Positions 47,272 through 57,274 of a stretch of DNA of 64,000 nt are shown one piece after another. Where the stretch lies: the NCBI GenBank assembly GCA_028277945.1, contig JANQFH010000021.1:248001-312000 (forward strand), in the 5' to 3' direction. Position 1 is the stretch's first letter. Each line of letters begins with the position of its first letter. Origin of the DNA: Oligoflexia bacterium. GTDB taxonomy: Bacteria; Bdellovibrionota_G; JANQFH01. Below the pieces are notes generated by a model. It was not told the origin of the DNA. It saw only the letters and a list, made by a program, of their open reading frames with translations, and made no database searches. A program made the position numbers and the translations under genes.

Positions 47272-48212
47272 AGTGCAAAGAGGTAGAGAAGAATGATACA
47301 AAAGGCAATTAATTTGTACGTTTTGGTGAGACGATTGGTGTAGTAGACAAGAAGCGCCAGCAAGGTGAGCATGATAGAAGCGTTGATCTGAAAGAGGTGA
47401 ATCTTTCCGGTGTGTTGGAAAATGTTACCGCCTCGGTAGACAAAGTCGGCCAGGGCAAGGATAAACAGGTTAAAACAGCTACTACCGAATATGTTGCCAG
47501 CCGCCATAGCGGCAAAACCGGCCCTGATAGCGGTAGCAGTGACTACCAGTTCAGGTAAAGATGTTGCTACTGCAAGAAACAGAGTACCAGCAAAGGTTTT
47601 ATTTAAGTTTAGATTGTCAGCGATATGATCGCACATGATGCTAAGTAAGATGCCAGCGGCTATTATAAACGCTGCATAAAAAACAATCTGCAAAATGACC
47701 TTACCGAGCTGTCCAGAGGCTCTCTCTACAGGAGCTTCGCTCGCTTTGCTCTGATCCTTGTTGTCCAGCCGCGCAAAAAAAACGAGAAAGAGGGCCATGA
47801 TAAAGAGCGACAGAGGATGTATTTTAATAATGGTAATTTCCCAAACCGGCGTCATCACGGCGAATGAAAAGATAAGGCTGAGTATGACCGCGGTCATACC
47901 AGTATGTATTCCAGCTCTTGTATGCTCCTGAGGAAACTGCACAAGTAGCCAGAGCAGGGCAATGATGGCGATATTGATCAGGTTGCTACCAAAAATGTTC
48001 CCAATAGCCAGTTCAGGAGACTTGGCTAAACCACCGGCTGCCAAGGTACTACTCAATTCCGGCAGGCTTGTCACAGTCGACAAGAGGATGGCTCCCAGCC
48101 AGAGGTGGCCGATGTTGGTTATCTGTGACAGGCTATAGCAACTGTGAGTGAGTTTTCGTCCAGCAAAGAGTACGACAGTCGCTGCGAGTGCAAAGAGAAA
48201 CCACTCCATCAA
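47235..48212 (-). CDS. Sodium/calcium exchanger-family (CaCA) membrane protein
   Basis: Two-fold repeats 'GAILLSTVTSLPELSSTLAAGG...GNIFGSNLINIAIIALL' and 'GTLFLAVATSLPELVVTATAIRAGFAAMAAGNIFGSSCFNLFILALAD'. Confidence 0.9.
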   Translation of the reverse strand: MMEWFLFALAATVVLFAGRKLTHSCYSLSQITNIGHLWLGAILLSTVTSLPELSSTLAAGGLAKSPELAIGNIFGSNLINIAIIALLWLLVQFPQEHTRAGIHTGMTAVILSLIFSFAVMTPVWEITIIKIHPLSLFIMALFLVFFARLDNKDQSKASEAPVERASGQLGKVILQIVFYAAFIIAAGILLSIMCDHIADNLNLNKTFAGTLFLAVATSLPELVVTATAIRAGFAAMAAGNIFGSSCFNLFILALADFVYRGGNIFQHTGKIHLFQINASIMLTLLALLVYYTNRLTKTYKLIAFCIILLYLFALWIIYRANGTVA

Positions 48213-48219
48213 GGCAGCT

Positions 48220-49944
48220 TTACTGATTATCCTCGAATTTGTCCGGGTCGCCGTTGCTAGATCGCTTCAGTTCAGCCGGCATCACATCTGCAAAGGTAGT
48301 ACTCGTGTCCGTATTCTCAGCAGATTTTTGCGCGTCCTGGCTTTCACTACCATCGGCGTCTTTCATACTTAGGCTAATCCGTTTCTCTTCAGGATCAACG
48401 TTCAGCACCATAGCCTTGATTTTGTCGCCAACAGCAGCATGTTTTCTGGGATCCTCAACATGCTCCTCTGCAATTTCCGAGACGTGGATGAGCCCTTCAA
48501 GCTCGCTTTCGAGTCTTACAAAAATACCAAAATCGGTAATCTTAACGACCTCGCCTTCGACAATGCTGCCAGCAGCGTGTTTGGACGCCATCTCTTGCCA
48601 TGGGTCGGGTGTCAATTGCTTGATGCCAAGAGAAAAGCGCTCATTTTCAGGATCAATATTTAGAACCACGGCTTCGACTTCATCACCCTTTTTAAACATT
48701 TCATCCGGGTCCTTTGCCTTTTGCGACCAGCTTATATCGGACACGTGGATGAGGCCATCAATGCCATCTTCAATGCCAATGAAGACGCCGAAATCAGTAA
48801 TGTTCTTCACAACACCCTGCACCTTTGTTCCCGCAGGGTAGCGTTCGCTCAACACAGCCCAAGGATTTGGCTCTACCTGCTTTAAACCCAGAGCAATTTT
48901 GCGATTCTCACGGTCGATATCAAGGATCACTGCCTCGATTTCATCACCAATTTTTAGGATCTGCGAAGGATGCTTGACTCGTTTTGTCCAGCTCATTTCT
49001 GAAACATGGATAAGGCCTTCCACACCTTCTTCGATCTCAACAAACGCACCATAGTCCGCCAAGTTTACCACTTTACCTCGCACCCGAGAGTCAACAGGGT
49101 AGCGCTCTTCGACACCAATCCACGGGTCTTCGCTGATCTGTTTGAGGCCGAGAGAGACCCTTTCCCGTTCGCGGTCATATTTCAGAATTTTGACATCGAT
49201 CTTGTCACCAATTGAAACCAGTTCGCTTGGGTGGTTTATCCGTTTCCAGCTCATGTCGGTTATGTGCAGTAGTCCGTCGATACCGCCAAGGTCGACAAAG
49301 GCTCCATAGTCAGTAATGTTCTTAATCACACCCTGCATGACCTTGTCTTCCTCAAGGACTTCAAGCGTCTTTCCACGCAGATCTTCGCGCTCTTTCTCTA
49401 ATAACACCCGTCTAGAGAGAACAATGTTGCCACGTTTCTTGTTAAACTTGATGATCTTAAACTGGAATGTCTTGCCCATGAGGTTGTCCATATGACGTAC
49501 GGGAGCTAAATCAATCTGAGAACCTGGGAGAAAAGCTTTTATACCAATGTCTACCGCAAGACCGCCTTTGACTTTGCCAATAATCTTTCCTTCAACTAAC
49601 TCTTCCTTTTCGCAGGCCATAGCGACCTCGTCCCAGAGTTTGGCTTTATCCGCCTTTTCTTTGCTAAGCAGAATCCGACCGTCATCGCTTTCATAAGATT
49701 CGACAAAGACATCTACCGTATCGCCCACTTCAACATTGAGCTTGCCTTCGGCATTACGAAACTCATGCAGGGTAATGGATCCTTCTGATTTAAAGCCTAC
49801 GTCTACTAGAACCTGATCCTTATCGACTCTTATGACGGTTCCCGAGACAACATCGCCTTCGTGGATCTCCTTGGCGTTCTTGACGCTTTCTTGGAACAGG
49901 GCTGAAAAGCTCTGGTCATCTGAGGGTGTATTCAATGATTCCAT
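48220..49944 (-). CDS. rpsA: 30S ribosomal protein S1
   Basis: Six S1 repeats, e.g. 'VMQGVIKNITDYGAFVDLGGIDGLLHITDMSWKRINHPSELVSIGDKIDVKILKYDRERERVSLGLKQ'. Start ATG 49944 or upstream 49998. Confidence 0.96.
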   Translation of the reverse strand: MESLNTPSDDQSFSALFQESVKNAKEIHEGDVVSGTVIRVDKDQVLVDVGFKSEGSITLHEFRNAEGKLNVEVGDTVDVFVESYESDDGRILLSKEKADKAKLWDEVAMACEKEELVEGKIIGKVKGGLAVDIGIKAFLPGSQIDLAPVRHMDNLMGKTFQFKIIKFNKKRGNIVLSRRVLLEKEREDLRGKTLEVLEEDKVMQGVIKNITDYGAFVDLGGIDGLLHITDMSWKRINHPSELVSIGDKIDVKILKYDRERERVSLGLKQISEDPWIGVEERYPVDSRVRGKVVNLADYGAFVEIEEGVEGLIHVSEMSWTKRVKHPSQILKIGDEIEAVILDIDRENRKIALGLKQVEPNPWAVLSERYPAGTKVQGVVKNITDFGVFIGIEDGIDGLIHVSDISWSQKAKDPDEMFKKGDEVEAVVLNIDPENERFSLGIKQLTPDPWQEMASKHAAGSIVEGEVVKITDFGIFVRLESELEGLIHVSEIAEEHVEDPRKHAAVGDKIKAMVLNVDPEEKRISLSMKDADGSESQDAQKSAENTDTSTTFADVMPAELKRSSNGDPDKFEDNQ

Positions 49945-50002
49945 CTCCTTCACTACAGGGAGCTTGCGGCAAGTAATCAAAATTTCATGAAAAGTCAAAC
50001 AA

Positions 50003-51469
50003 TTAAAGGGTTATAAATTTCTTAAAGAGCCGGTACCTCTCCATAATGCGGCGTACATAGGTCAGGGTTTCGCTGCCGCGGCAGAAGCCGTGGCGTACTT
50101 TTGCGTAGTATTTTTCATCCATTAGCAGCTGTAATGCCTGCTTGATACCGCCATGCCAGCGGTCTTTGTTCCATCCAAATTCTGCGGCAAGCCGACGCGC
50201 ATCTTGGAGGTGTCCCATACCGGCATTGTAGCTGGCAAGCACCAGGCGGATTTGCTCTTCCTCGGCAAGATCGCTGTGGCGATAGAGGCGGAAGAGCCAC
50301 TTTATATAAGCCGCGCCAGCCCGGATGTTTTCTTCCGTGTCGAAGATGCCGCCACGACCAAAACTGGCAAAGGTAGTGGGGATAAGCTGCATGAGCCCTT
50401 TGGCGCCAGCAGGACTGATCGCTTGTGGATTGAAGCGGGACTCTTCGTAGATTACTGCCAGCAGTAGGCGCCAATCCAGCCCATACTCTGTGGCCGATTT
50501 TTTTACCAGGTGGTCGTAGGCTGACACCAGCCGGTTTCCCTTAGGTGAAGCGCCAGCATGATTGGTCCAGAGAGGGTGGTGCTTATGGTTGAAATAGTGG
50601 CGATAGAGGATGTTGTAGTGGGCCGAGCGTCGCGGCCGTTGCTCCAACCTTGAAAAGTAGTGTCTCTTGAGGAAACGGTTAAGCTGTTTGCGTAGTTTTG
50701 GTGCGCCCTGTGGGAGAATCCAGGCAACCTTGCGCGGGCTCTTGAGTCGGAAAGCGATCTTTAAGTTGTGATAGTGTGACCGCAGTGCCTGGCGTGCAAA
50801 GGCTTCGTCTACGGCAACAGCCGACAACAGGCCAGAAGCGAGAGACTCAAGCAGGTCGTGATCGGAGTGATCATCAGCAAGCGTGTGAATCCGTACAGTT
50901 ACCCCTTGCTGTTGCAGCTGGAGTAAAGAGTCGTACTGCAGGCTTTTGCGCACGACAGACACGCTTTTACCCTTGAGCTTGTTTGACTTATCGATCGAAC
51001 TCCAGGTAGCGTCTTGCCGACGTACCACAACGGCATCTGCTAGAGTACGATAGGGTCTTGAGTGCACGAGGCCGGGCAGTAGAGGTTGATTTAACGGTTG
51101 AGCGCTGATGATTAAATCGCCACCACCGTCCCGTAACCACTCTTGCATCGCCGATCTCGATGGTGGCAGAACAGCTTCGACTTCAACCCCTAGCTCGTTG
51201 GCAAAGGTGCGGGCAAGATCGTATTCAAAACCCTGCTCATAGCCGTGGGCAAGAAAGTATTCCATGGATTGGAAGTGAGTAATGATCCGTAGGCGTCCAC
51301 GTTGGCGAATGGCTTTAAGGTTGTTGGGTTTGGCATGAAACTCTTGAAAAACCGGTCTGGTCTTTACGGCTACGGATATAGGGCGCGAATCACAGGCAAC
51401 CGTCTGCAGGATTAATCCCAGCAGAAAACACAGCAACCCTACATTACGATATACTACATGTTGACGCAT
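50003..51469 (-). CDS. mltF: MltF-like membrane-bound lytic murein transglycosylase
   Basis: SBP_bac_3-like 'LKAIRQRGRLRIITHFQSMEYFLAHGYEQGFEYDLARTFANELGVEVEAV' plus SLT 'LLLAVIYEESRFNPQAISPAGAKGLMQLIPTTF'. Confidence 0.92.
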   Translation of the reverse strand: MRQHVVYRNVGLLCFLLGLILQTVACDSRPISVAVKTRPVFQEFHAKPNNLKAIRQRGRLRIITHFQSMEYFLAHGYEQGFEYDLARTFANELGVEVEAVLPPSRSAMQEWLRDGGGDLIISAQPLNQPLLPGLVHSRPYRTLADAVVVRRQDATWSSIDKSNKLKGKSVSVVRKSLQYDSLLQLQQQGVTVRIHTLADDHSDHDLLESLASGLLSAVAVDEAFARQALRSHYHNLKIAFRLKSPRKVAWILPQGAPKLRKQLNRFLKRHYFSRLEQRPRRSAHYNILYRHYFNHKHHPLWTNHAGASPKGNRLVSAYDHLVKKSATEYGLDWRLLLAVIYEESRFNPQAISPAGAKGLMQLIPTTFASFGRGGIFDTEENIRAGAAYIKWLFRLYRHSDLAEEEQIRLVLASYNAGMGHLQDARRLAAEFGWNKDRWHGGIKQALQLLMDEKYYAKVRHGFCRGSETLTYVRRIMERYRLFKKFITL

Positions 51470-51522
51470 GGAGGGGTGACCAATACCAAAAATCACCCCT
51501 CCTCGTCAATCCACTTCAGCAA

Positions 51523-51873
51523 CTAGTTCCACGGATTGTGGTATTTAAGCCCCATTAGGTAGAGTAGCAAGTCATCACGAAGCCTTTTTGCCGCAGGGCT
51601 CAAGTGGTCAAAACTAACTCCCATGCCGCAATGGTGCGAGTTCCGCATGGGTCGATCGATACGTACTATCCGCCCCTCCACCGGTGCGTCAAAGCTACCA
51701 TTGGAGATTTGCATCATAACATGGCTGCCAATGCCAAAGGTCCGTTTTGAATTAAGGTAGGCGCCCGAACGGCTTAGATTGGTAATGAAGCAGAAATTAA
51801 GACCTGTCTGATCGTTGAATACCGCCCCGATCTGAGCATGAAAGCGCTTGCCATTGCGCCGTTCAACCAGCAT
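51523..51873 (-). CDS. PilZ-domain protein
   Basis: 'MLVERRNGKRFHAQIGAVFNDQTGLNFCFITNLSRSGAYLNSKRTF' and 'GMGVSFDHLS'. Confidence 0.75.
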   Translation of the reverse strand: MLVERRNGKRFHAQIGAVFNDQTGLNFCFITNLSRSGAYLNSKRTFGIGSHVMMQISNGSFDAPVEGRIVRIDRPMRNSHHCGMGVSFDHLSPAAKRLRDDLLLYLMGLKYHNPWN

Positions 51874-51988
51874 TTCCCCTCCTAAATATTCAACTTTTAC
51901 TGGAGGTTTGTCTCACGCCTGAGTCTAGATGTCAATAAAAAATCCCGCCTAATGGAATTCAGTTATACTCATTTGAAACAAATTATAT

Positions 51989-52855
51989 TTAGTTAAACAA
52001 AATTTGCGAGAGAGGAACTACTAATTCTTCAATATTTTCATTATGTTGCTTCAAAAACTGCTGCAGGGCCGCAGCTGTTTCTGCATAGGGATGGCCGATG
52101 CCTACGGCCTTTCCTTTTTTACGGGCTACTGCAAGGAGTTTTTCTAGCTGTTGCGTAATTGCCTCTGGCTTCCTGACGTTATCGAGGAAGACATCACGGC
52201 TTAGACTAGGAATCGCCTGTGTCGCCGCCATGAGACCAAACTGCGAACTCGGATTCGTTCTACTGTCGAGCACAAATAGCTCCTGCTCTCTTAGCAGAGG
52301 CAGAAATCGAGCAAGAGCGGCGTTAGATACCGTAAAACGGCTGCCCATGTGGTTGTTGAGACCCGTGGCATAGGGCGTGGCCACTAAAGCTGCAGAGAGC
52401 TGTTGCTGCATTTCCGCGGCAGTCATGTCATCGGTTAAGAGGTCGAGTGAGCCGTTTTGGTGCTGCAAAGGTTCCATAGGCATGTGGATAATGACCTGGT
52501 GTCCATGTTGGTGTGCCATTCTGGCTAACTTCGTTGCAAAAGGAGCTGTTGGTATAACGGCAAAGGTAATACCCGCAGGCATGCGGATGAATGGCTGTGC
52601 AGAAGCTTCGCTATAACCAATGTCGTCTATGACAATGGCAATGCGTCTACCTCGATGTGGCGAGTTTTTTGCGTCTGGCGGTTGCTTTTGGATGTCAGAG
52701 TGTTGCTGTCTTTGCCCTGCCGGGGTTGGTAGAAAGAAGAAAACAATTAATAACAGGGATAACGCGAGAAAACAGACTAGCCACAGTCGGTCTAAAGCTG
52801 TCGAGAATGCGAGGAGTTCTCTGCCGCGGGTTTTGAGTTGGCGAAAGTAATCCAT
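51989..52855 (-). CDS. Divergent polysaccharide deacetylase family protein
   Basis: 'RRIAIVIDDIGYSEASAQPFIRMPAGITFAVIPTAPFATKLARMAHQHGHQVIIHMPMEP...LNNHMGSRFT'. Confidence 0.9.
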   Translation of the reverse strand: MDYFRQLKTRGRELLAFSTALDRLWLVCFLALSLLLIVFFFLPTPAGQRQQHSDIQKQPPDAKNSPHRGRRIAIVIDDIGYSEASAQPFIRMPAGITFAVIPTAPFATKLARMAHQHGHQVIIHMPMEPLQHQNGSLDLLTDDMTAAEMQQQLSAALVATPYATGLNNHMGSRFTVSNAALARFLPLLREQELFVLDSRTNPSSQFGLMAATQAIPSLSRDVFLDNVRKPEAITQQLEKLLAVARKKGKAVGIGHPYAETAAALQQFLKQHNENIEELVVPLSQILFN

Positions 52856-54105
52856 GCGTGTAGGTGGTCCACAGCTCGCTTTAACTGTAGATCGCTTTGC
52901 AATAAGTCGTTTTTAGCCGATTGTATGGTCGCACGCTCATTTTCGTTTGGCAAATGATTTTGCAGATCTTCTTCCCGTAGCGATTCCGAAACAACATGGA
53001 AAACATCTGGTATTTCCGGCTCGACAATGATGTCTGGCTTTATACCTTGTGCTTGGATGGCAAAACCCTTTGGCGTGAAATAGGTAGCCACAGTAATTTT
53101 GAGAGCTGACCCGTCTTCAAGGTCGATTACGGTCTGGACACTTCCCTTACCAAAGCTGCGTGTTCCCATAATGACTGCTTTCCGGTGATCCTTCAGTGCT
53201 CCAGCGACAATTTCCGGTGCGCTAGCTGTACCACCATTAATCAAAGCAACTGTTGGTAGCAGAGGCAGTGTATTCTTACGTGATGCAATCCTCTTTTCAA
53301 TATACTCCTGTCTCCTGCCGCGAGTAGAGACAATAAGGCCTTTATCGAGAAAGAGATCGACTAGATTAACCGCCTCGTCCAGCAGCCCACCAGGATTGTT
53401 GCGCATATCAAGGATAATGCCCTCTATAGGTTGCTTCTTCTTGTAGAGCGGCTCGAGTTTCCTTCTTACAGCGTCCGCTGTCTTATTTTGAAAACTTGCA
53501 ATCTTAACATAGGCTATACGACCGATCTGTTCTATGGATACGCTTGGCATCTCTACGACAGCCCGGATCAAATCTACCGTGCGTGTAATACCACTATCCT
53601 TTTCTTGAATCAGTAAGCTGACTTTGGTATCGACTTGCCCTTGAAGTTTCTTTTCTACCTGTTCTTCTGACATTCCCTTTGTCGATACTCCATCAATATC
53701 AAGAATGACATCTCCTGGCTTGATACCTGCCGCAAACGCAGGGGAACCCTCAATCGGCGTTACTATGACAACGCCTCTCTCTTCGACAATAATTTCCAAA
53801 CCGATACCGTGGTACTTCCCAGAGGCACGCATTTTCATTTTGCTATAACGCTGGGGTGGTAGATAGAGAGTATGTGGATCTAGTACGCGCAACATACCAT
53901 GCAAGGCGCCATCAAGCAGTTGGCCAATATCTACGTCCTGTACGTAGTTGGCTTCAATATAGTTTAGTGATTTTGCAAAGATCTCAAGTTTCTTAAGGGT
54001 ACTTTCTTTAGCAGTTGGATTTGCTGCCACCGGTGAAGTAGCCGTAATGAACACAAAAATCGCTACATACAAGAGAGTGCGTTGAAAACCCATTTTGCCT
54101 CCCAT
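52792..54105 (-). CDS. ctpA: C-terminal processing peptidase (S41 family)
   Basis: PDZ 'GIGLEIIVEERGVVIVTPIEGSPAFAAGIKPGDVILDIDGVSTKG'; 'GIILDMRNNPGGLLDEAVNLVDLFLDKGLIVSTRGR...IMGTRSFGKGSVQTVIDLEDGSALKITVATYFTPKG'. Confidence 0.95.
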   Translation of the reverse strand: MGGKMGFQRTLLYVAIFVFITATSPVAANPTAKESTLKKLEIFAKSLNYIEANYVQDVDIGQLLDGALHGMLRVLDPHTLYLPPQRYSKMKMRASGKYHGIGLEIIVEERGVVIVTPIEGSPAFAAGIKPGDVILDIDGVSTKGMSEEQVEKKLQGQVDTKVSLLIQEKDSGITRTVDLIRAVVEMPSVSIEQIGRIAYVKIASFQNKTADAVRRKLEPLYKKKQPIEGIILDMRNNPGGLLDEAVNLVDLFLDKGLIVSTRGRRQEYIEKRIASRKNTLPLLPTVALINGGTASAPEIVAGALKDHRKAVIMGTRSFGKGSVQTVIDLEDGSALKITVATYFTPKGFAIQAQGIKPDIIVEPEIPDVFHVVSESLREEDLQNHLPNENERATIQSAKNDLLQSDLQLKRAVDHLHAWITFANSKPAAENSSHSRQL

Positions 54106-54114
54106 GGCGAAAAA

Positions 54115-55257
54115 TTATTGCGCTAATTTTAGCTTGAGTGGACTAAACCATGGTAGCGGGTCGATAGCTCGGCCACGGTAGCGTAATTCAAAGTAGAGCA
54201 GAGGCCCCTTTAGGGAGCCAGTATCACCAGTTAAACCAATAATTTCACCACCTTTCACCGTTTCCCCAGTTTGTCGGTGGACCTGGCTGAGATGAGCGTG
54301 CATGGAGTAGTAGCCATCTCCATGGTCTATAATAATTATTTTACCATAACCGCGGAACCAATCGGCATAAATCACACGTCCCGTATGTATGACACGAACT
54401 TCGGAGTTCCTTTCTGTCGCAAACTCAATACCATTGCGATTCATGAACGTCTTGAATTTCGGATCTTGAAACCGACCAAAACGTCCAACAACAGGACTAT
54501 CAACGGGTGGTCGCAGGGTACCCTTCATGACCGCAAAATTGGACCGGAAGTCTTTTGTCGCCAGCTTGTCAATCAGTCGTTGTAGATTCTTTGCAGCTTC
54601 TTCGAGTTCACGAACACTCTTGGCAAAAAAGTCTTTTTGACCACGAGTTAAACTGAGAAGGCTCTTTTGTCGTTTCTTTTGCTGTCTGATATCGCTCTTT
54701 TCAACACCAAGACGACGCAAAACTTCAGCAAGATGCTTTTGTTGTTTATAGAGAGCTTCGTTTTCTTTTGACAACAGTGTTCTTTCCGACTCAAAGGCAT
54801 CCACTAGCTCGAGATCAGTACGAACAATTCGTTTTACAACACGCGTAGCTTCGCCAAAGTCCTGCAGCTCCTTGATAGTGAATAAAAGACGTAAATAGCC
54901 TATTTCTCCGAGCTTATTCAGGTTACGTAGCCTGCTAGCGATTTCTTCCCTGTGTCTATGGGTGCTATGTTCAAGTGTAGCAATGCGTAATCTTTTTTCT
55001 CGAATTGCTTTTTGCGTCTCTTCCTTTTGTTTTGTCAGTGTACGGCTTCGCTTTCTCGAACTATCAATCTTTCGATCAAGCGTATCTAGCATCCTAACAA
55101 TGGAATTCTCTTTCTCCAGTAACTTAGAGACAGTCTCTTTTTTATCTTCGAGCTCCTTCTTAATATCTTGCAGCTGGTCCTGATGTTTTTCGATCATGCC
55201 GTTATCGACATTGGCTAGTAGCAGTATACCGAAAAGAAAGAGTTTTGCCGCTGCCAT
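54115..55257 (-). CDS. envC: EnvC-like murein hydrolase activator (coiled coil + M23 domain)
   Basis: Long N-terminal coiled coil and LytM domain 'GKIIIIDHGDGYYSMHAHLSQVHRQTGETVKGGEIIGLTGDTGSLKGPLLYFELRYRGRAIDPLPW'. Confidence 0.9.
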   Translation of the reverse strand: MAAAKLFLFGILLLANVDNGMIEKHQDQLQDIKKELEDKKETVSKLLEKENSIVRMLDTLDRKIDSSRKRSRTLTKQKEETQKAIREKRLRIATLEHSTHRHREEIASRLRNLNKLGEIGYLRLLFTIKELQDFGEATRVVKRIVRTDLELVDAFESERTLLSKENEALYKQQKHLAEVLRRLGVEKSDIRQQKKRQKSLLSLTRGQKDFFAKSVRELEEAAKNLQRLIDKLATKDFRSNFAVMKGTLRPPVDSPVVGRFGRFQDPKFKTFMNRNGIEFATERNSEVRVIHTGRVIYADWFRGYGKIIIIDHGDGYYSMHAHLSQVHRQTGETVKGGEIIGLTGDTGSLKGPLLYFELRYRGRAIDPLPWFSPLKLKLAQ

Positions 55258-55259
55258 CT

Positions 55260-56150
55260 TTAAATACGAAGAAATCGATGTAGAGAGAGTATGCTACCTA
55301 CCGTGCCAGAAACGACACCAACAGCCAGGAGTAATAGGATGCCGGTGTTGTTTAAAAAATAAAACGTAAGGGAACTCATCATGTGGATAGACTCTCGGTT
55401 CATACCAAGGAGGGTTAGTTTAAAAAACACAAACAGCATTGCAATCGCCAGGGCCGCCCCACAGAGTCCAAGCGCTGCGCCTTCAATGACAAAGGGTGTA
55501 GCTATGAAGATCTTGGTACCGCCAACGAGTTTATAGATTTCGATTTCGGCACGACGCGTAAAGATGTTTAACCGGATGGTGTTAGAAACAAGAAAGATGC
55601 AAGCAATAATAATCAGGCTAGCTAGTAAATAGCTGCCCATTTTTACCGTGCCTCTAAAGGCCAAATAGCGTTCTAGCCAGCGCTCACCGTAGTCGACGCT
55701 TTCCACACCGGCTATTTTCTCAACTTTAGTGGCAATCTGTTTGACACTGTCTGCTGAATCATTTTCAACTCGGATGAGAATCGAGGCCTGAAATGGGTTT
55801 TCGTTCAACCCCTCTATGATGTCGAGAAAATCTGGATGTCGATCGATAAAGATATCCTTGGCCTGATTTTTATCCAGGACTTTGGCATCTCGCACGTTAG
55901 AATATGAACGAATCTTTCCAGCGATTTCTCCAAGTTTTTTCTCGACTACATCATCATGCACAAATGCCTTGATTGTAAACCGTTGCTGCGACACATTGAT
56001 CCAGTGATTGAGGTTGTTGAGCAGGAGTAAATAACCTGCAAGTAAGAGAAGGGCAATGGTAATGGTAGCGACAGTGATGAGGTTGATAAACATGGCCTTC
56101 TTAAGGCTGGCAACTGCGCGGATGAAATGGTGCACAAGTCGGCGTAACAT
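55260..56150 (-). CDS. ftsX: Cell division protein FtsX
   Basis: 'MLRRLVHHFIRAVASLKKAMFINLITVATITIALLLLAGYLLLLNNLNHW...SILIRVENDSADSVKQIATKVEKIAGVESVDYGERWLERYL'. Confidence 0.92.
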   Translation of the reverse strand: MLRRLVHHFIRAVASLKKAMFINLITVATITIALLLLAGYLLLLNNLNHWINVSQQRFTIKAFVHDDVVEKKLGEIAGKIRSYSNVRDAKVLDKNQAKDIFIDRHPDFLDIIEGLNENPFQASILIRVENDSADSVKQIATKVEKIAGVESVDYGERWLERYLAFRGTVKMGSYLLASLIIIACIFLVSNTIRLNIFTRRAEIEIYKLVGGTKIFIATPFVIEGAALGLCGAALAIAMLFVFFKLTLLGMNRESIHMMSSLTFYFLNNTGILLLLAVGVVSGTVGSILSLHRFLRI

Positions 56151-56155
56151 GATTG

Positions 56156-56809
56156 CTAGTTTTCCAGATGGCCGTTTTTCAGGCGAATGACAAGTTTGCC
56201 GGAAGTCTCTACTAGTTTTTTGTTGTGAGAAGCTACCAATATCGTGGTGCCTTTTGCATTAATGAAGTTCAGCAGATCCATAATTTCGATGGTAAGCTCT
56301 GGATCCAAGTTGCCAGTGGGTTCGTCGGCAAGTAAAATCTTGGGATCATTTACTAAGGCTCTTGCGATAGCAACTCGTTGTTGCTCTCCTGCCGAGAGTT
56401 GCAGTGGCAGCGCGTGCATTTTGTGGCCAAGTCCAACCGCGTTGACGATCGCAGCGATTCTTCTTTTAGCCTTACGACCGTAAACGCCTACAACCTCCAT
56501 AGCCAGGGCGACGTTTTCACTGACGGTCATGGTTGGTATCAATTTGAAGTCCTGAAAAACCACGCCAATCTGTCGCCGCAGATAAGGGATCCTAGAAGCG
56601 CGGATTCTAGCAATATTCCTGCCATCTACAAGCAACTGTCCTGAAGTGACGCTTTCTTCACAGAAGATTAGCTTGAGTAGCGTAGTCTTGCCCGCCCCGC
56701 TTGGCCCGGTGACAAAGACGAAATCTCCTTTCGCGATTTTCAGATTGATGTCCTGTAGCGCATAGGCTTCTCGACTATAGGCCTTGCTGACATGAAACAT
56801 TTGGATCAT
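56156..56809 (-). CDS. ftsE: Cell division ATP-binding protein FtsE
   Basis: 'FVTGPSGAGKTTLLKLIFCEE', 'LQLSAGEQQRVAIARALVNDPKILLADEPTGNLDPE'; adjacent to ftsX. Confidence 0.94.
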   Translation of the reverse strand: MIQMFHVSKAYSREAYALQDINLKIAKGDFVFVTGPSGAGKTTLLKLIFCEESVTSGQLLVDGRNIARIRASRIPYLRRQIGVVFQDFKLIPTMTVSENVALAMEVVGVYGRKAKRRIAAIVNAVGLGHKMHALPLQLSAGEQQRVAIARALVNDPKILLADEPTGNLDPELTIEIMDLLNFINAKGTTILVASHNKKLVETSGKLVIRLKNGHLEN

Positions 56810-56814
56810 GGGTT

Positions 56815-57231
56815 TTATTGCGACTCTTTGGACAGGTAGTCTAGGATGATCTCGTCCAAGCTCTTTTCGCTGTCAACCGCCTTGTCAGCATCGAAATCAG
56901 GCGGTTTTGGTGGGTGTGATGTTTTCTTGTCAACTACTTTGACAGCTGGTGCTGGCGCAGGAGGTGCCGGGTGTGGTAGTTGGTGGTCATAGAGGCCGTT
57001 GACCAGCTCTTTAACCATGGTCTTGTGCAGTTCTTTCATCATTTCGCGGATTATTTGCGGAGCGTTTTCGTTGGTAGCGATGTCGCGATAACTCACCTTT
57101 TTTGTCGCCAGTACGTTGCCACCAAGGAAGATATGCGAAACAATACTGGAACTATTGAGGCCGTTGTCTTCAGTCTGAACGTGGTAGATACGATCTTGGT
57201 ATTTGATGTTGTGGTTGTATCCTGGAATCAT
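56815..57231 (-). CDS. Hypothetical protein
   Basis: 138 aa; 'MIPGYNHNIKYQDRIYHVQTEDNGLNSSSIVSHIFLGGNVLATKKVSY'; Pro-rich linker; upstream of ftsE. Confidence 0.7.
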   Translation of the reverse strand: MIPGYNHNIKYQDRIYHVQTEDNGLNSSSIVSHIFLGGNVLATKKVSYRDIATNENAPQIIREMMKELHKTMVKELVNGLYDHQLPHPAPPAPAPAVKVVDKKTSHPPKPPDFDADKAVDSEKSLDEIILDYLSKESQ

Positions 57232-57274
57232 CGCTGCAGACCTCGGTTTCTCACTATAGTAAATACCATGACTA

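Noticed and set aside
48239-48841. 200-aa plus-strand ORF antisense to rpsA
   Set aside because: Ser-rich mirror translation of a highly conserved gene; typical antisense artefact.
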